Under the pieces are notes generated by a model, which ran no database searches, was not told where the DNA came from, and was given only the letters and a program-made list of their open reading frames with translations. A stretch of 31,911 nt of DNA from an uncultured Solobacterium sp. (lineage in GTDB: Bacteria; Bacillota_I; Bacilli_A; Erysipelotrichales; Erysipelotrichaceae): the NCBI GenBank assembly GCA_900547815.1, contig URHY01000016.1, positions 1 to 31,911 on the forward strand, in the 5' to 3' direction. Made by a program: the position numbers and the translations under genes. Positions 7,700-15,386 of this stretch are shown piece after piece. The number at the start of each line of letters is the position of its first letter. Position 1 is the stretch's first letter.

Positions 7700-9367
7700 A
7701 TGATGATGGAACAGATAGCGAATCGCTATGAAATCTTGTCTTTAATTGGTCAAGGTGGAATGGCGGATGTCTATAAGGCAAAGGATACGATTTTAAATCG
7801 TATTGTCGCAATCAAAGTTCTACGTGATAAATTAAGTCAAGATGCAATGGCACTTGTTCGCTTTCAACGAGAGGCAAGTGCAGCTAGTCGTTTATCACAC
7901 CCGAATGTAGTTGATATTTACGATGTTGGTGAATATGAAGGCATGCATTATATCGTAATGGAATTTATTCGTGGTCGAACCTTGAAAGAATTGATTGCAC
8001 AAAGAGGTGCATTGGATGTAGATGAGGCCATAGGCATCATGAAACAATTGGTGAGTGCCATAAATCATGCGCACGAAAACAATATTATTCATCGTGACAT
8101 TAAACCGCAAAATGTGTTGGTTAAAGATGATGGAACGATAAAAATTACAGATTTTGGGATTGCGGTGGCAAATGGTTCTGTGCAATTGACCTTCAATAAT
8201 ACGGTTATGGGTTCTGCACATTACTTAGCTCCAGAAACAACGCAAGGAAAGGAACCCAATGAACAAGTTGATATTTATTCATTAGGTATTGTATTTTATG
8301 AATTATTGACTGGTAAAGTTCCCTTTACAGGAAAAACACCAACGGAAATCGCAATTAAACATTTAAGAAAACCAATGCCATTTGTGCGTGATTTCAATCC
8401 AAATATTCCGCAGTCTGTAGAAAATATTATTTTAAAGGCAACTGCTAAAAATTTATCCCAACGTTATGTATCTTGTAAAGAGATGCTTTATGATTTGATT
8501 CATTGTTTAGATCCTGAATATAGAGATATGAAACGTATCAAAGTGGATCAAAATCCATCTAAAGAATTGGTAAAATATGATAATGGTCATCTCGATTTTG
8601 AAGAGGACAAACTAGAAAGAAATGATAAGAAAAAAAGAAACTGGATTCCTGTGTTGATGACTACTGCAGCTATTGTGATTGGTATTGTTGTTTTAGTGCT
8701 TATCGCAAGTATTACAGGAATTATTAAAATCAGCGGCTTTTTGGGTTATCAGACAATGCCAAATGTGATTGGACAAACACAAGAAGAGGCAATTGATACT
8801 TTACAGGATGCACATTTTAATACTTCAAAAGTTAGCTATGTGTATAAGGCAAATGATAAGTATGAAGAAGGTACAATAATTAAATCTTCGTATAAAGACG
8901 GTGATGTCATTTTAAATGATTCTAAAATTGTATTAACTGTTTCAAAAGGATCTACCTATCTAGTACCTGATTTTACGGATGGAACATTTGTTGATGCAGA
9001 ATATGAGTTGAAAAAGAATTGTCCAAATGTGAAGATTGTTGTGGAGTATAAGGGTAAAAAGGATTTAGATCCAGGTATTGTTTTAAAACAAAAAGGATTA
9101 ACTCCGGGAACAAGAATTGATCCTGATGGTAAAGAAACAATAACATTAGTAGTAAGTAGCTATCCTTCCATTGTGATTCCTAGTGATTTGCTTGGTAAAG
9201 ATGTATTGGATGCCAAAGATGAATTGAATAATTTAGGTATTGCGGTTGTATTGAGTAAGATTACAGATGGTAGTGGTAGCAATAAAGTTGTAAATGTGTC
9301 TCCAGATGTTGGCACAGAATATGTACAGGAAGGAACAGACAGTGTAGTTACATTGTATTATGATTGA
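7700..9367 (+). CDS. prkC: PASTA-domain serine/threonine protein kinase (PrkC/PknB/StkP)
   Basis: A 555-residue membrane kinase sensing muropeptides or lipid II. The cytoplasmic Hanks-type kinase domain covers about 10-275: glycine loop GQGGMADVYKA, catalytic K39, HRDIKPQN with D133, DFG at 151-153 and APE at 177-179. A basic juxtamembrane stretch (KKKR) precedes one transmembrane helix at about 315-340. Three extracellular PASTA repeats follow (about 352-417, 418-490, 491-555). The gene opens with three consecutive ATG codons; GGAG 9 nt before the first makes any of them usable. In Firmicutes such kinases regulate cell-wall synthesis and growth, which fits the phosphatase next door and rsgA, a frequent neighbour. 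Confidence 0.96.
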   Translation: MMMEQIANRYEILSLIGQGGMADVYKAKDTILNRIVAIKVLRDKLSQDAMALVRFQREASAASRLSHPNVVDIYDVGEYEGMHYIVMEFIRGRTLKELIAQRGALDVDEAIGIMKQLVSAINHAHENNIIHRDIKPQNVLVKDDGTIKITDFGIAVANGSVQLTFNNTVMGSAHYLAPETTQGKEPNEQVDIYSLGIVFYELLTGKVPFTGKTPTEIAIKHLRKPMPFVRDFNPNIPQSVENIILKATAKNLSQRYVSCKEMLYDLIHCLDPEYRDMKRIKVDQNPSKELVKYDNGHLDFEEDKLERNDKKKRNWIPVLMTTAAIVIGIVVLVLIASITGIIKISGFLGYQTMPNVIGQTQEEAIDTLQDAHFNTSKVSYVYKANDKYEEGTIIKSSYKDGDVILNDSKIVLTVSKGSTYLVPDFTDGTFVDAEYELKKNCPNVKIVVEYKGKKDLDPGIVLKQKGLTPGTRIDPDGKETITLVVSSYPSIVIPSDLLGKDVLDAKDELNNLGIAVVLSKITDGSGSNKVVNVSPDVGTEYVQEGTDSVVTLYYD

Positions 9368-10223
9368 TATGCAGCAAGGAAGAATTATAAAAATTATTTC
9401 GAATCAATATACGATTCAAAATGAAAAAGAAGAGATTATTGCGAAGCCAAGAGGAAAAATGCGACAACAACAGGCTCCTGTTGTGGGCGATTTTGTAGAA
9501 TATGAAAAAATTGAGGATTCATATCGAATCCATAAGATCCTTCCACGTACAAACCGCTTATTAAGACCGGCCATTGCCAATGTAGATCAGGCTTTGATTG
9601 TTACAAGTTTAAAAGACCCAGACTATTCTTGTCATTTATTAAATCGCTTGATTTTTTTAGTAGGTCTTGCAGGTGTTAAGCCGGTGATTTGTGTTACTAA
9701 GTTGGATCTGTTAGAAAGTCCAGATGAAATCCTATCGGATTTAGATAAGTATAAAAAAGCTGGATATAATGTGGTCTTTTCAAATCCAGGTAGTGATGAT
9801 AAAGAGTTGCAGGAAATCCTAAATGGTAAGGTGTCTGTGTTGTGTGGTCAGTCAGGAGCTGGTAAGAGTAGTTTATTGAATCGTCTAAATCCAGATTTTG
9901 AATTGCAGACACAAGCTATTTCTAAAGCTTTAGGGCGTGGAAAACATACAACACGCTATTGCCAATTACACCATGTGTGTGATGGTTTAGTAGCGGATAC
10001 ACCTGGATTTTCAAGCTTAGATTTTACGCGTTTAGATACGAGTCATTTAGATGAATGTATTCTTGATTTTAAGCCCTATATTCATACTTGTCGTTTTAAA
10101 GACTGCAAGCATTTGAATGAGCCAGATTGTAGTATAAAAGAAGCAGTTTTAAAGGGCGTAATCAATGAGACAATTTATGAAGATTATAAAAATATTATGG
10201 AACAAAGAGGTAAGAATTTATGA
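9360..10223 (+). CDS. rsgA: ribosome small-subunit-dependent GTPase RsgA
   Basis: A 287-residue circularly permuted GTPase that acts late in 30S maturation. An N-terminal OB-fold (about 1-70) is followed by G4 TKLD (113-116), then G1 GQSGAGKS (163-170), the GKHTT switch and G3 DTPG (213-216). This permuted order is diagnostic. The C-terminal zinc site is C244, C249, H251, C257. Starting at 9360 the gene overlaps prkC by 8 nt. A second in-frame ATG at 9369, just after the prkC stop, gives a start closer to the family norm; neither has a clear ribosome site, suggesting coupling to prkC translation. Confidence 0.95.
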   Translation: MIDMQQGRIIKIISNQYTIQNEKEEIIAKPRGKMRQQQAPVVGDFVEYEKIEDSYRIHKILPRTNRLLRPAIANVDQALIVTSLKDPDYSCHLLNRLIFLVGLAGVKPVICVTKLDLLESPDEILSDLDKYKKAGYNVVFSNPGSDDKELQEILNGKVSVLCGQSGAGKSSLLNRLNPDFELQTQAISKALGRGKHTTRYCQLHHVCDGLVADTPGFSSLDFTRLDTSHLDECILDFKPYIHTCRFKDCKHLNEPDCSIKEAVLKGVINETIYEDYKNIMEQRGKNL

Positions 10224-10879
10224 ATGAAATTGTAATTGCACCATCTATTTTATCTTTGGATTATTCCGATGTGAGTGCACAATTAGAAGAATTAATGGCA
10301 TCTAAGGCAAAGTGGCTACACTTTGATGTGATGGATGGTCATTTTGTGCCAAATTTAACATTTGGACCTGATATTTTAAAAGGTTTTAAAAAGGCATGTC
10401 CACTATTTATGGATGTACATTTAATGGTAACGGATCCAGAAAAATATGCACCAATCTTTATTAAGAATGGAGCAGATCTTGTAAGTTTTCATACCGAAGC
10501 ATTGGATAATGATGTGAATCGAATTCAAAATCTATTGGATGAAATTCATCGTTTAGGTGCCAAGGGTGGCATTGTTGTAAAACCAAATACAGCTATTGAG
10601 CCATTTGAAAGTATATTAAAATCTTGTGATCTTGTTTTAGTAATGAGTGTTGAGCCTGGTTTTGGTGGTCAAAAATTTATGGAAGATATGCTTGAAAAGG
10701 TTGTTTGGTTAAAACAAAAACGAGAAGATTTAAATCTTTCATATCGTATTGAAATTGATGGTGGCATCAATCAAGATACTTATAAATTGGCTTTAGAAGC
10801 TGGATGTGATACATTGGTTGCGGGTAGTTATGTATTTAAAAATGATATTGCCAAGACAATTGAAGGTATGCTTGCATAA
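10220..10879 (+). CDS. rpe: ribulose-phosphate 3-epimerase
   Basis: A 219-residue TIM-barrel enzyme interconverting ribulose-5-phosphate and xylulose-5-phosphate in the pentose phosphate pathway. Diagnostic pieces are IAPSILSLDY at the N-terminus, the metal site HFDVMDGHFVPN, HLMV, MSVEPGFGGQKF and the phosphate-binding EIDGGIN plus GSYVF. It overlaps rsgA by 4 nt (ATGA), indicating coupled translation, and carries its ribosome site (AAAGAGGTAA) inside rsgA. Length and order match the Bacillus rsgA-rpe-thiN block. Confidence 0.97.
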   Translation: MNEIVIAPSILSLDYSDVSAQLEELMASKAKWLHFDVMDGHFVPNLTFGPDILKGFKKACPLFMDVHLMVTDPEKYAPIFIKNGADLVSFHTEALDNDVNRIQNLLDEIHRLGAKGGIVVKPNTAIEPFESILKSCDLVLVMSVEPGFGGQKFMEDMLEKVVWLKQKREDLNLSYRIEIDGGINQDTYKLALEAGCDTLVAGSYVFKNDIAKTIEGMLA

Positions 10880-10881
10880 TT

Positions 10882-11475
10882 ATGACTTGTGCTGTTTTAA
10901 TTACACCACTTGTTGATGTAGTACCAAAGATTAAAGATTGTGATTATATTGGTGTGGATGCGGGTGCACTAAAAATTATAGATCAAAAGCTTTCTATCAA
11001 AATGGCAGTTGGAGACTTTGATTCATTGAATGAAGAAGATTTAAAACGTATTACTTGTCCGATTGAAAGGCATCCCATTATGAAAGATGAAACGGATTCA
11101 GAACTTGCGATTCGTTTATGTAAAGATTACGATACGATCTATCTATATGGAGGAATGCAAGGAAGAATCGATCATACGATTGCGAATATTCGATTAGCTA
11201 TGTATCGATTTAATAATCTTGTGTTGATTGATGATCATCAAAAAATATCTGTCATGAATGTAGGTGTTCATGAAATTGATAATTCATATCGCCATATTTC
11301 TTTTTATCCAATAAAAGAAGGTGTGTTATCCTTATCTGGATTTTTATATCCACTTGATTCACGACGTATCCATATGGAAGAAATATATACAACAAGTAAT
11401 TCTTTAGTTGAAGATAAAGGGATTATTCGTGTAGATGAAGGTAGCTTTTTGTGTGTTCAAACCAATTGGAGGTAG
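10882..11475 (+). CDS. thiN: thiamine pyrophosphokinase (ThiN type)
   Basis: A 197-residue enzyme transferring pyrophosphate from ATP to thiamine. The motifs GVDAGAL, GDFDS (44-48), DETDSELAI and GGMQGRIDHT (about 90-99) are the substrate- and metal-binding elements of the family. A C-terminal beta domain follows, slightly short for the family (usually 210-220 residues in total). It begins 2 nt after the rpe stop without a strong ribosome site, so translation is probably coupled. Confidence 0.93.
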   Translation: MTCAVLITPLVDVVPKIKDCDYIGVDAGALKIIDQKLSIKMAVGDFDSLNEEDLKRITCPIERHPIMKDETDSELAIRLCKDYDTIYLYGGMQGRIDHTIANIRLAMYRFNNLVLIDDHQKISVMNVGVHEIDNSYRHISFYPIKEGVLSLSGFLYPLDSRRIHMEEIYTTSNSLVEDKGIIRVDEGSFLCVQTNWR

Positions 11476-11478
11476 TCT

Positions 11479-12747
11479 ATGTTTTATGATGTAGCTATGA
11501 ATTTTGTGATTGGAACAATATTAATGATTGCTGGAGCCGTTATGGTATGGATTCCAAATCGTGTTTTTACAATGATTTTAAGAGCTTCAATTCTGTTTTT
11601 ATTTGTGAATGGAGCTACTCTATTTATACGGTTTATAAAGAACAAAAAGAATAAGGACTTCTTCTTTTCCATATTATCTATTGCGTTTATGTTTTTCTTG
11701 ATGAACTTTCGGTATATTCCACAATGGATCTTGAGAGTGAATTTTGGAGGATATTGTATACTTTGTGGTACGGCCTGCTTCATTCAGCTGGTGATTGATA
11801 AAATTAATCATTTAAAGGGGAAGTTTTTTAACTTTGTTTTTACAATTATCTATATACTATTTGGATTTTATTTACTTTTAAATCCAGACTTTCATACAAA
11901 TCTATTGATGCAAGCTTTTGGCATTTATTTTATGATTTTAGGTTCTCGTTATTTGAGTGATGGATGTGAAGGTATTAATCCTTTAATGAAATATAAATGG
12001 AAACGTAAAGTTCGCATTACACTTCCAGCTTTTCTTTGTGCAATGGTTCCAGATGCAGCTTTAGCTAGTATTAACCATTATTTAGAAGAGGGTAAACCTG
12101 AAGATTTGAACACGTATAAAAATGATGAAGTTGTACGCTTAAAAGTAATTGTTCACGTTGGTTCAAAAGGCTTTCAAAAAGTAGGACATATTTGTTTTGC
12201 GTATGACGATATAGTATATAGCTACGGAAATTATGATAGTGATTCATTTCGTTTAAATCAAACGATTGGGGATGGTATCTTTTTTACGGTACCTTTAGAG
12301 AAATATATTCCAAATATGATTTCTGCCGAAAACAATTCGATTTTTGAATATGGTATTTATACTACACCTAAACAGAATGAGGGGATTGAAAGGGAAATTA
12401 ATATTATTCGTCAAAATGGATATCGTTGGTATACGAAGATTGAAAAAGAAGATGGATATGATCGTTTCAAAGAATTCGAGATGGATTATCCAAGTCGTCT
12501 TCATTATCGTACGGGGGCTAAGCTTTATAAAGTAAAGAGTGGAAAATTCCACATTTATTGGGCTCTAGGTGATAATTGTGCTTCTTTTACAGATTTGGTT
12601 TTAGGAACACTTGGTGCGGATGTATTAAGTGTGCGAGGAATTATTAGTCCTGGAACATATTTAGAATGGCTTCAAAAAGAATATTTAAAGAAAAATAGTC
12701 CAATTGTATCTAGGTGTATATATACAAAAGAAACGGTGGAACAATAG
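11479..12747 (+). CDS. membrane protein: DUF308/HdeD-like N-terminus joined to a permuted NlpC/P60-like domain
   Basis: A 422-residue protein with a good ribosome site (TGGAGG, 11467-11472), 3 nt after thiN. Residues 1-165 hold about six hydrophobic helices with the paired-helix pattern of the DUF308/HdeD group. Residues 166-200 are a basic link and one further hydrophobic stretch. Residues 215-422 form a soluble domain containing VIVHVGSKG (H226), VGHICFAYDDIVYSYGNYD (H237) and, near the end, GDNCASFTDLVLGTLGAD (C367). A histidine early and an NC cysteine late is the order seen in circularly permuted papain-like folds (YiiX/LRAT/DUF4105 type). I infer a membrane-anchored thiol hydrolase or acyltransferase; the substrate is unknown. 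The DUF308-like part is moderately sure, the catalytic assignment less so. Confidence 0.6.
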   Translation: MFYDVAMNFVIGTILMIAGAVMVWIPNRVFTMILRASILFLFVNGATLFIRFIKNKKNKDFFFSILSIAFMFFLMNFRYIPQWILRVNFGGYCILCGTACFIQLVIDKINHLKGKFFNFVFTIIYILFGFYLLLNPDFHTNLLMQAFGIYFMILGSRYLSDGCEGINPLMKYKWKRKVRITLPAFLCAMVPDAALASINHYLEEGKPEDLNTYKNDEVVRLKVIVHVGSKGFQKVGHICFAYDDIVYSYGNYDSDSFRLNQTIGDGIFFTVPLEKYIPNMISAENNSIFEYGIYTTPKQNEGIEREINIIRQNGYRWYTKIEKEDGYDRFKEFEMDYPSRLHYRTGAKLYKVKSGKFHIYWALGDNCASFTDLVLGTLGADVLSVRGIISPGTYLEWLQKEYLKKNSPIVSRCIYTKETVEQ

Positions 12748-12751
12748 ATGA

Positions 12752-13184
12752 ATGGATATTTTTATAATGCAATCTAAGAACACTCGTGACTTTAGTCATG
12801 ACATGAATTATACAAATGGAATGTTGATTGTGTTTGATGTGGTTTTAAGCATGTCAATGATGTGTATGGACACGTCAAAGAAGATCTTTGTCTAAGCATC
12901 ATTGCCAATTGTATTAAGAAAGCCTATGCCAAATATGGATATTATTAAAAAATTGTTGTAATGAAGAATCGTATTCTATACAATTTGATCATTTGATGAA
13001 ATCCAAAAAAAGAAAATATGAATATTTACTTTCAGTATCTTATGGATCGGCTTTGTTGCTGACGGGAGATATTGTGAGTGTTAAGGATTTGGCAGATCAA
13101 AATGTGTATTCGTATAAGCAGAAGAATAAAAGAAGTTTCTATTTTTTTGAGAGTAAAATCATGATACAAAATACCATCTTTTGA
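12752..13184 (+). pseudogene. frameshifted remnant of a GGDEF-domain protein
   Basis: Three reading frames in succession encode pieces of one diguanylate-cyclase-type domain. First, frame from 12752: TNGMLIVFDV, the strand preceding the substrate site. Second, from about 12847: KHVNDVYGHVKEDLCLSIIA then KKAYAKYGYY, stopped at 12946-12948. Third, from about 12954 to 13184: LLSVSYGSALL and DLADQNVYSYKQKNK, the end of the domain. The segment that should hold the GG[D/E]EF signature (about 12944-12956) is deleted. The 5' end, including any sensor region and the DxLTGLxNR start, is also missing. At least two frameshifts plus the deletion make it non-functional. The last frame alone could encode about 63 residues but is not a plausible protein. 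Confidence 0.78.
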
Positions 13185-13263
13185 ATAGCTTGAAAAATCT
13201 TCCAAGTCTTTTAGTTTAATGTTTAGAATATTTGTTATAATTTCATCAGTTATAAAAATCACT

Positions 13264-13316
13264 CCTTCCATGAAAATCATTAGGCCAAATATGATTTTAC
13301 TATGGAAGGCTTTTTT
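13264..13316 (+). terminator. long hairpin with T-run downstream of the GGDEF remnant
   Basis: CCTTCCAT and AAAATCAT (13264-13280) pair with ATGATTTT and ATGGAAGG (13291-13309), interrupted by a small internal loop, and are followed by CTTTTTTGCTTTT. It was probably the terminator of the now-decayed GGDEF gene and still closes the housekeeping run, which lacks an obvious terminator of its own. Confidence 0.65.
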
Positions 13317-13534
13317 GCTTTTAATAAAATATAAAAAATGGGACGAACACGACCCTACGATATTTTATAGAATTTTTTTACTACTTATAAAACGACCCTA
13401 TAAAAATTTAAAGACTATGTTCGATCCTACAAGAATTTAAATATCCAGAAAAATTAGATAATAAAAATCAAGCCTAATTCATAAAATTTTGTTTCTTTCC
13501 ATGAAGGACACATTTTTTGATGATTTTCCACGAT
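13317..13534. other. A+T-rich non-coding stretch before the insertion element
   Basis: No gene is visible on either strand. The octamer CGACCCTA occurs at 13350-13357 and 13393-13400, with a one-mismatch copy CGATCCTA at 13422-13429, at unequal spacing of 43 and 29 nt. Stops are frequent in all frames. It may be further remnant coding sequence. Confidence 0.5.
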
Positions 13535-13561
13535 AAAAAGATTGGATTTCTCCAATTTTTT
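13535..13561. terminator. bidirectional hairpin flanking the IS110 element
   Basis: ATTGGA (13541-13546) and TCCAAT (13551-13556) with loop TTTC, flanked by an A-run on one side and a T-run on the other, so the stem can extend and terminate on either strand. It lies about 20 bp outside the proposed element boundary and would stop transposase transcripts leaving it. Confidence 0.6.
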
Positions 13562-13588
13562 AAATTTTTGTTTATAATGTATTCAAGA

Positions 13589-14794
13589 CTACCTTTCATA
13601 TGTGGTCTTGTTTTTGCATATACCGTATATTATTTTTAACAGTTTGGCGGTACATGCGGTTTTGGCAGCTTTCGAATTTAGCGGGTTCGATTGCTGCTTT
13701 TTCTTTTGATAGAATCGATTCACTGGATTATCTTTAGCTCCTCTTATAGAACATCCTACAGCCAGAAACAATAGACACCTTAGATATTTATTTCCTTTTC
13801 TGGATATCTTTAAATGTTTTCCATCCTGGTCTCCTGACTGATATATATGCGGATCCAATCCTGCATATGCCACAAGTGCTGCTCTTGATTTAAATTCTTC
13901 TATATCTCCAATCTCTGCAATGATCCTTGCAGCAAGATTGTGCCCTATTCCATCAATGCTTGAGATATATCTATATTCTTCTAAAGTAGAAGCAACTGTT
14001 ATCATTTCATTCAATGTTTTTTCACATTCCCTCTGTGTTTCGATTACCTTATCAAGTAATATTTTAAATATTTCAACTTCTACATCATCCTTTTCACATC
14101 CGGGATATGTCTTTTTCGCAAATTCTATTATTTTTAATGCATATTCTAAAGATACCTTATGAGTATGACATGTATTTTTCTCAAGATATCTGGCAACCGT
14201 TTCAGCCTTCTTGTTCTTCAATAAATCCGGATGTGGATATTTTTTTAGGATTGTCATTGGAATATCACTGTATCCGTCCTTAAATAAATCAAGATATCCC
14301 GGAAAACAGATGCTTAACTGATTTTGAAATGTAACCTTGTATTTTCTAAGATGATTCAACTGATCTTCATACAATCGATTCTTTTTCCTGAGCCAGTTAT
14401 ATGTTTCATCCTTCTTTTTTAGTTCTATCATTTCTTCTTTATCATAATAAACTTTTGAAATAGATATTGGATCAAGCTTATCCGTCTTCTTATTATGTAT
14501 TTCTTCTTTCCGTTTTCTGGCAGATTCTAAAGGATTGATTATATATGTCTTTATACTGTTCTTACTTAGAAATCTTTCTAAAGGTTTTGTATAAACACCG
14601 GTTGCTTCAAATACGGCATATACCTTTTCATTGGTTTCAGCTTCCAGCTTTTGAATATCTTCTAGAAGTCTTTTGAATCCTTCAATATCATGATCAATTT
14701 TCTTTACTTTACCAAAACGTTTATTGTTCTTGATAAAACACATGTAATGACTGTTTCCATTAGAAACATCAATGCTTACAATTGGACCTTCCAT
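13589..14794 (-). CDS. IS110-family transposase (bridge-RNA-guided recombinase type)
   Basis: A 401-residue protein. The N-terminal RuvC-like DEDD domain shows D9 in IVSIDVSNG, E63 in VFEATGVYTK, D105 and D108 in KKTDKLDP. A coiled middle region follows (about 115-270). The C-terminal Transposase_20 domain has SSIDGIGHNLAARIIAEIGD, YAGLDP and HLKISRKGNKYLR, the region that contains the catalytic serine in studied members. All four acidic residues and full length suggest it is active. IS110 enzymes join element and target DNA under guidance of an RNA from the element's own non-coding end. The codon use is slightly less A+T-biased in places than in neighbouring genes, in keeping with transfer. 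The ribosome site is GAAAGGAAG before ATG at 14794. Confidence 0.97.
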   Translation of the reverse strand: MEGPIVSIDVSNGNSHYMCFIKNNKRFGKVKKIDHDIEGFKRLLEDIQKLEAETNEKVYAVFEATGVYTKPLERFLSKNSIKTYIINPLESARKRKEEIHNKKTDKLDPISISKVYYDKEEMIELKKKDETYNWLRKKNRLYEDQLNHLRKYKVTFQNQLSICFPGYLDLFKDGYSDIPMTILKKYPHPDLLKNKKAETVARYLEKNTCHTHKVSLEYALKIIEFAKKTYPGCEKDDVEVEIFKILLDKVIETQRECEKTLNEMITVASTLEEYRYISSIDGIGHNLAARIIAEIGDIEEFKSRAALVAYAGLDPHIYQSGDQDGKHLKISRKGNKYLRCLLFLAVGCSIRGAKDNPVNRFYQKKKQQSNPLNSKAAKTACTAKLLKIIYGICKNKTTYER

Positions 14795-15048
14795 ACAATA
14801 CTTCCTTTCATTAAACAGTAGAGATAACTTCCAAATTTCTGCTCCATATTGTTTCGTTTTACATACTGACTTGATTCAATTACCGTCTTTTTAGATATAA
14901 GCTTATTCATAAACAGAAATAGGAAGAATGACGTTTTTTATTACTGACTCAAAGGTCTAAAAAGAACCACGTCATTTTTTCTCTAAGACTTTATTCTCAT
15001 TACATGCCTGCAAAAAGAAAAAGCCAGGAATATTATATCCTGACTTGA
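14795..15048 (-). ncRNA. candidate bridge RNA region of the IS110 element
   Basis: Non-coding 5' end of the element. On the minus strand it begins with a CAGGA/TCCTG hairpin (about 15024-15042) followed by a T-rich stretch. Next comes an 8 bp stem AATGACGT/ACGTCATT (14969-14976 with 14927-14934) closing a loop of about 34 nt, a shape expected of a target-binding loop. An alternative 10 bp pairing TCTTTTTAGA/TCTAAAAAGA joins 14956-14965 with 14886-14895. Nearer the transposase, TCAAGTCAG (14866-14874) repeats exactly the first nine bases of the proposed left end (15040-15048), as a donor-binding guide would. IS110-group bridge RNAs are known to lie here; exact ends of this one are not determined. 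Confidence 0.5.
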
Positions 15049-15170
15049 ATACCATGAATAACTAAACAAACAGTTGATTCTCTTTCAATAGAAATGATTC
15101 TTGATCTGTTCATCTACATTATACAATTCTATATTAACCAGAATACTTTTCTTCCTGGTTTCATAATACG

Positions 15171-15190
15171 AAAAAGAGCGCTGCTCTTTT
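15171..15190 (-). terminator. terminator after the 61-residue protein gene
   Basis: On the minus strand AAAAGAGC pairs with GCTCTTTT across a 3-nt loop, ending in TTTTT. The stem starts within the stop codon of the small gene, so it closes the AraC-type regulator transcript. Confidence 0.75.
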
Positions 15191-15374
15191 AAGGTATAAG
15201 CCAAGTAATCAAATCCACGATCCATGCGATGAGATTAGATCCTTTCTTGATTTCTTTATCATATTCTTTAGCTTGTACCATTTCTTCTTTTGTGAAGCCT
15301 TTTTGAGTTAAATCTACTATTTCTTTTTGGGTTAGGCCTTGTTTTAGTAATTCGTAATTGTCTTGTTTATTCAT
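15189..15374 (-). CDS. 61-residue protein with hydrophobic, Trp-rich C-terminus
   Basis: The sequence has two halves. Residues about 12-35 contain two similar units, GLTQKEIV and GFTKEEMV, separated by about 13 residues, suggesting a small helical duplication. Residues 46-61 (SNLIAWIVDLITWLIP) form a strongly hydrophobic helix with two tryptophans, able to sit in a membrane or at its surface. A clear ribosome site (GAGGTAAAG) lies directly after the regulator's stop codon, 12 nt before ATG, so it is co-transcribed with the AraC-type gene and shares its terminator. No family is recognised. It could be a membrane-tethered helper, a peptide toxin-like molecule, or unrelated to sugar use. Confidence 0.65.
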   Translation of the reverse strand: MNKQDNYELLKQGLTQKEIVDLTQKGFTKEEMVQAKEYDKEIKKGSNLIAWIVDLITWLIP

Positions 15375-15386
15375 TTTCTTTACCTC

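Larger units (their letters stand above)
13581..15050 (-). mobile_element. IS110-family insertion sequence, apparently complete
   Basis: One intact DEDD transposase gene with almost no sequence after its stop and about 250 nt of non-coding sequence before its start, the layout of the IS110 group (as opposed to IS1111). The 9-mer GTATTCAAG occurs inverted at 13579-13587 and 15044-15052, close to each end. If AT is the core dinucleotide (13581-13582 and 15049-15050), the element is about 1.47 kb, the normal size. The circular junction would then read CTTGA-AT-TCAAG, and the empty target GGT-AT-ACATT. The boundaries are inferred; the family is certain. Confidence 0.85.

Noticed and set aside
7895..8221. 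Long open frame antisense to the kinase gene
   Set aside because: Overlaps a clearly real gene, lacks a ribosome site and has low-complexity composition typical of a shadow frame.
12785..12800. Hairpin CGTGACTTTAGTCATG resembling IS200/IS605-type end hairpins
   Set aside because: No TnpA/TnpB remnant nearby, and the sequence translates in frame as part of the GGDEF remnant; the resemblance is probably chance.
12993..13184. 63-codon frame as a separate small gene
   Set aside because: It is the C-terminal part of the frameshifted GGDEF domain and has no ribosome-binding site at its ATG.
13350..13429. Three CGACCCTA-like octamers as a possible CRISPR or iteron array
   Set aside because: Only two exact copies, unequal spacing, and no cas or replication genes; too short to be an array.
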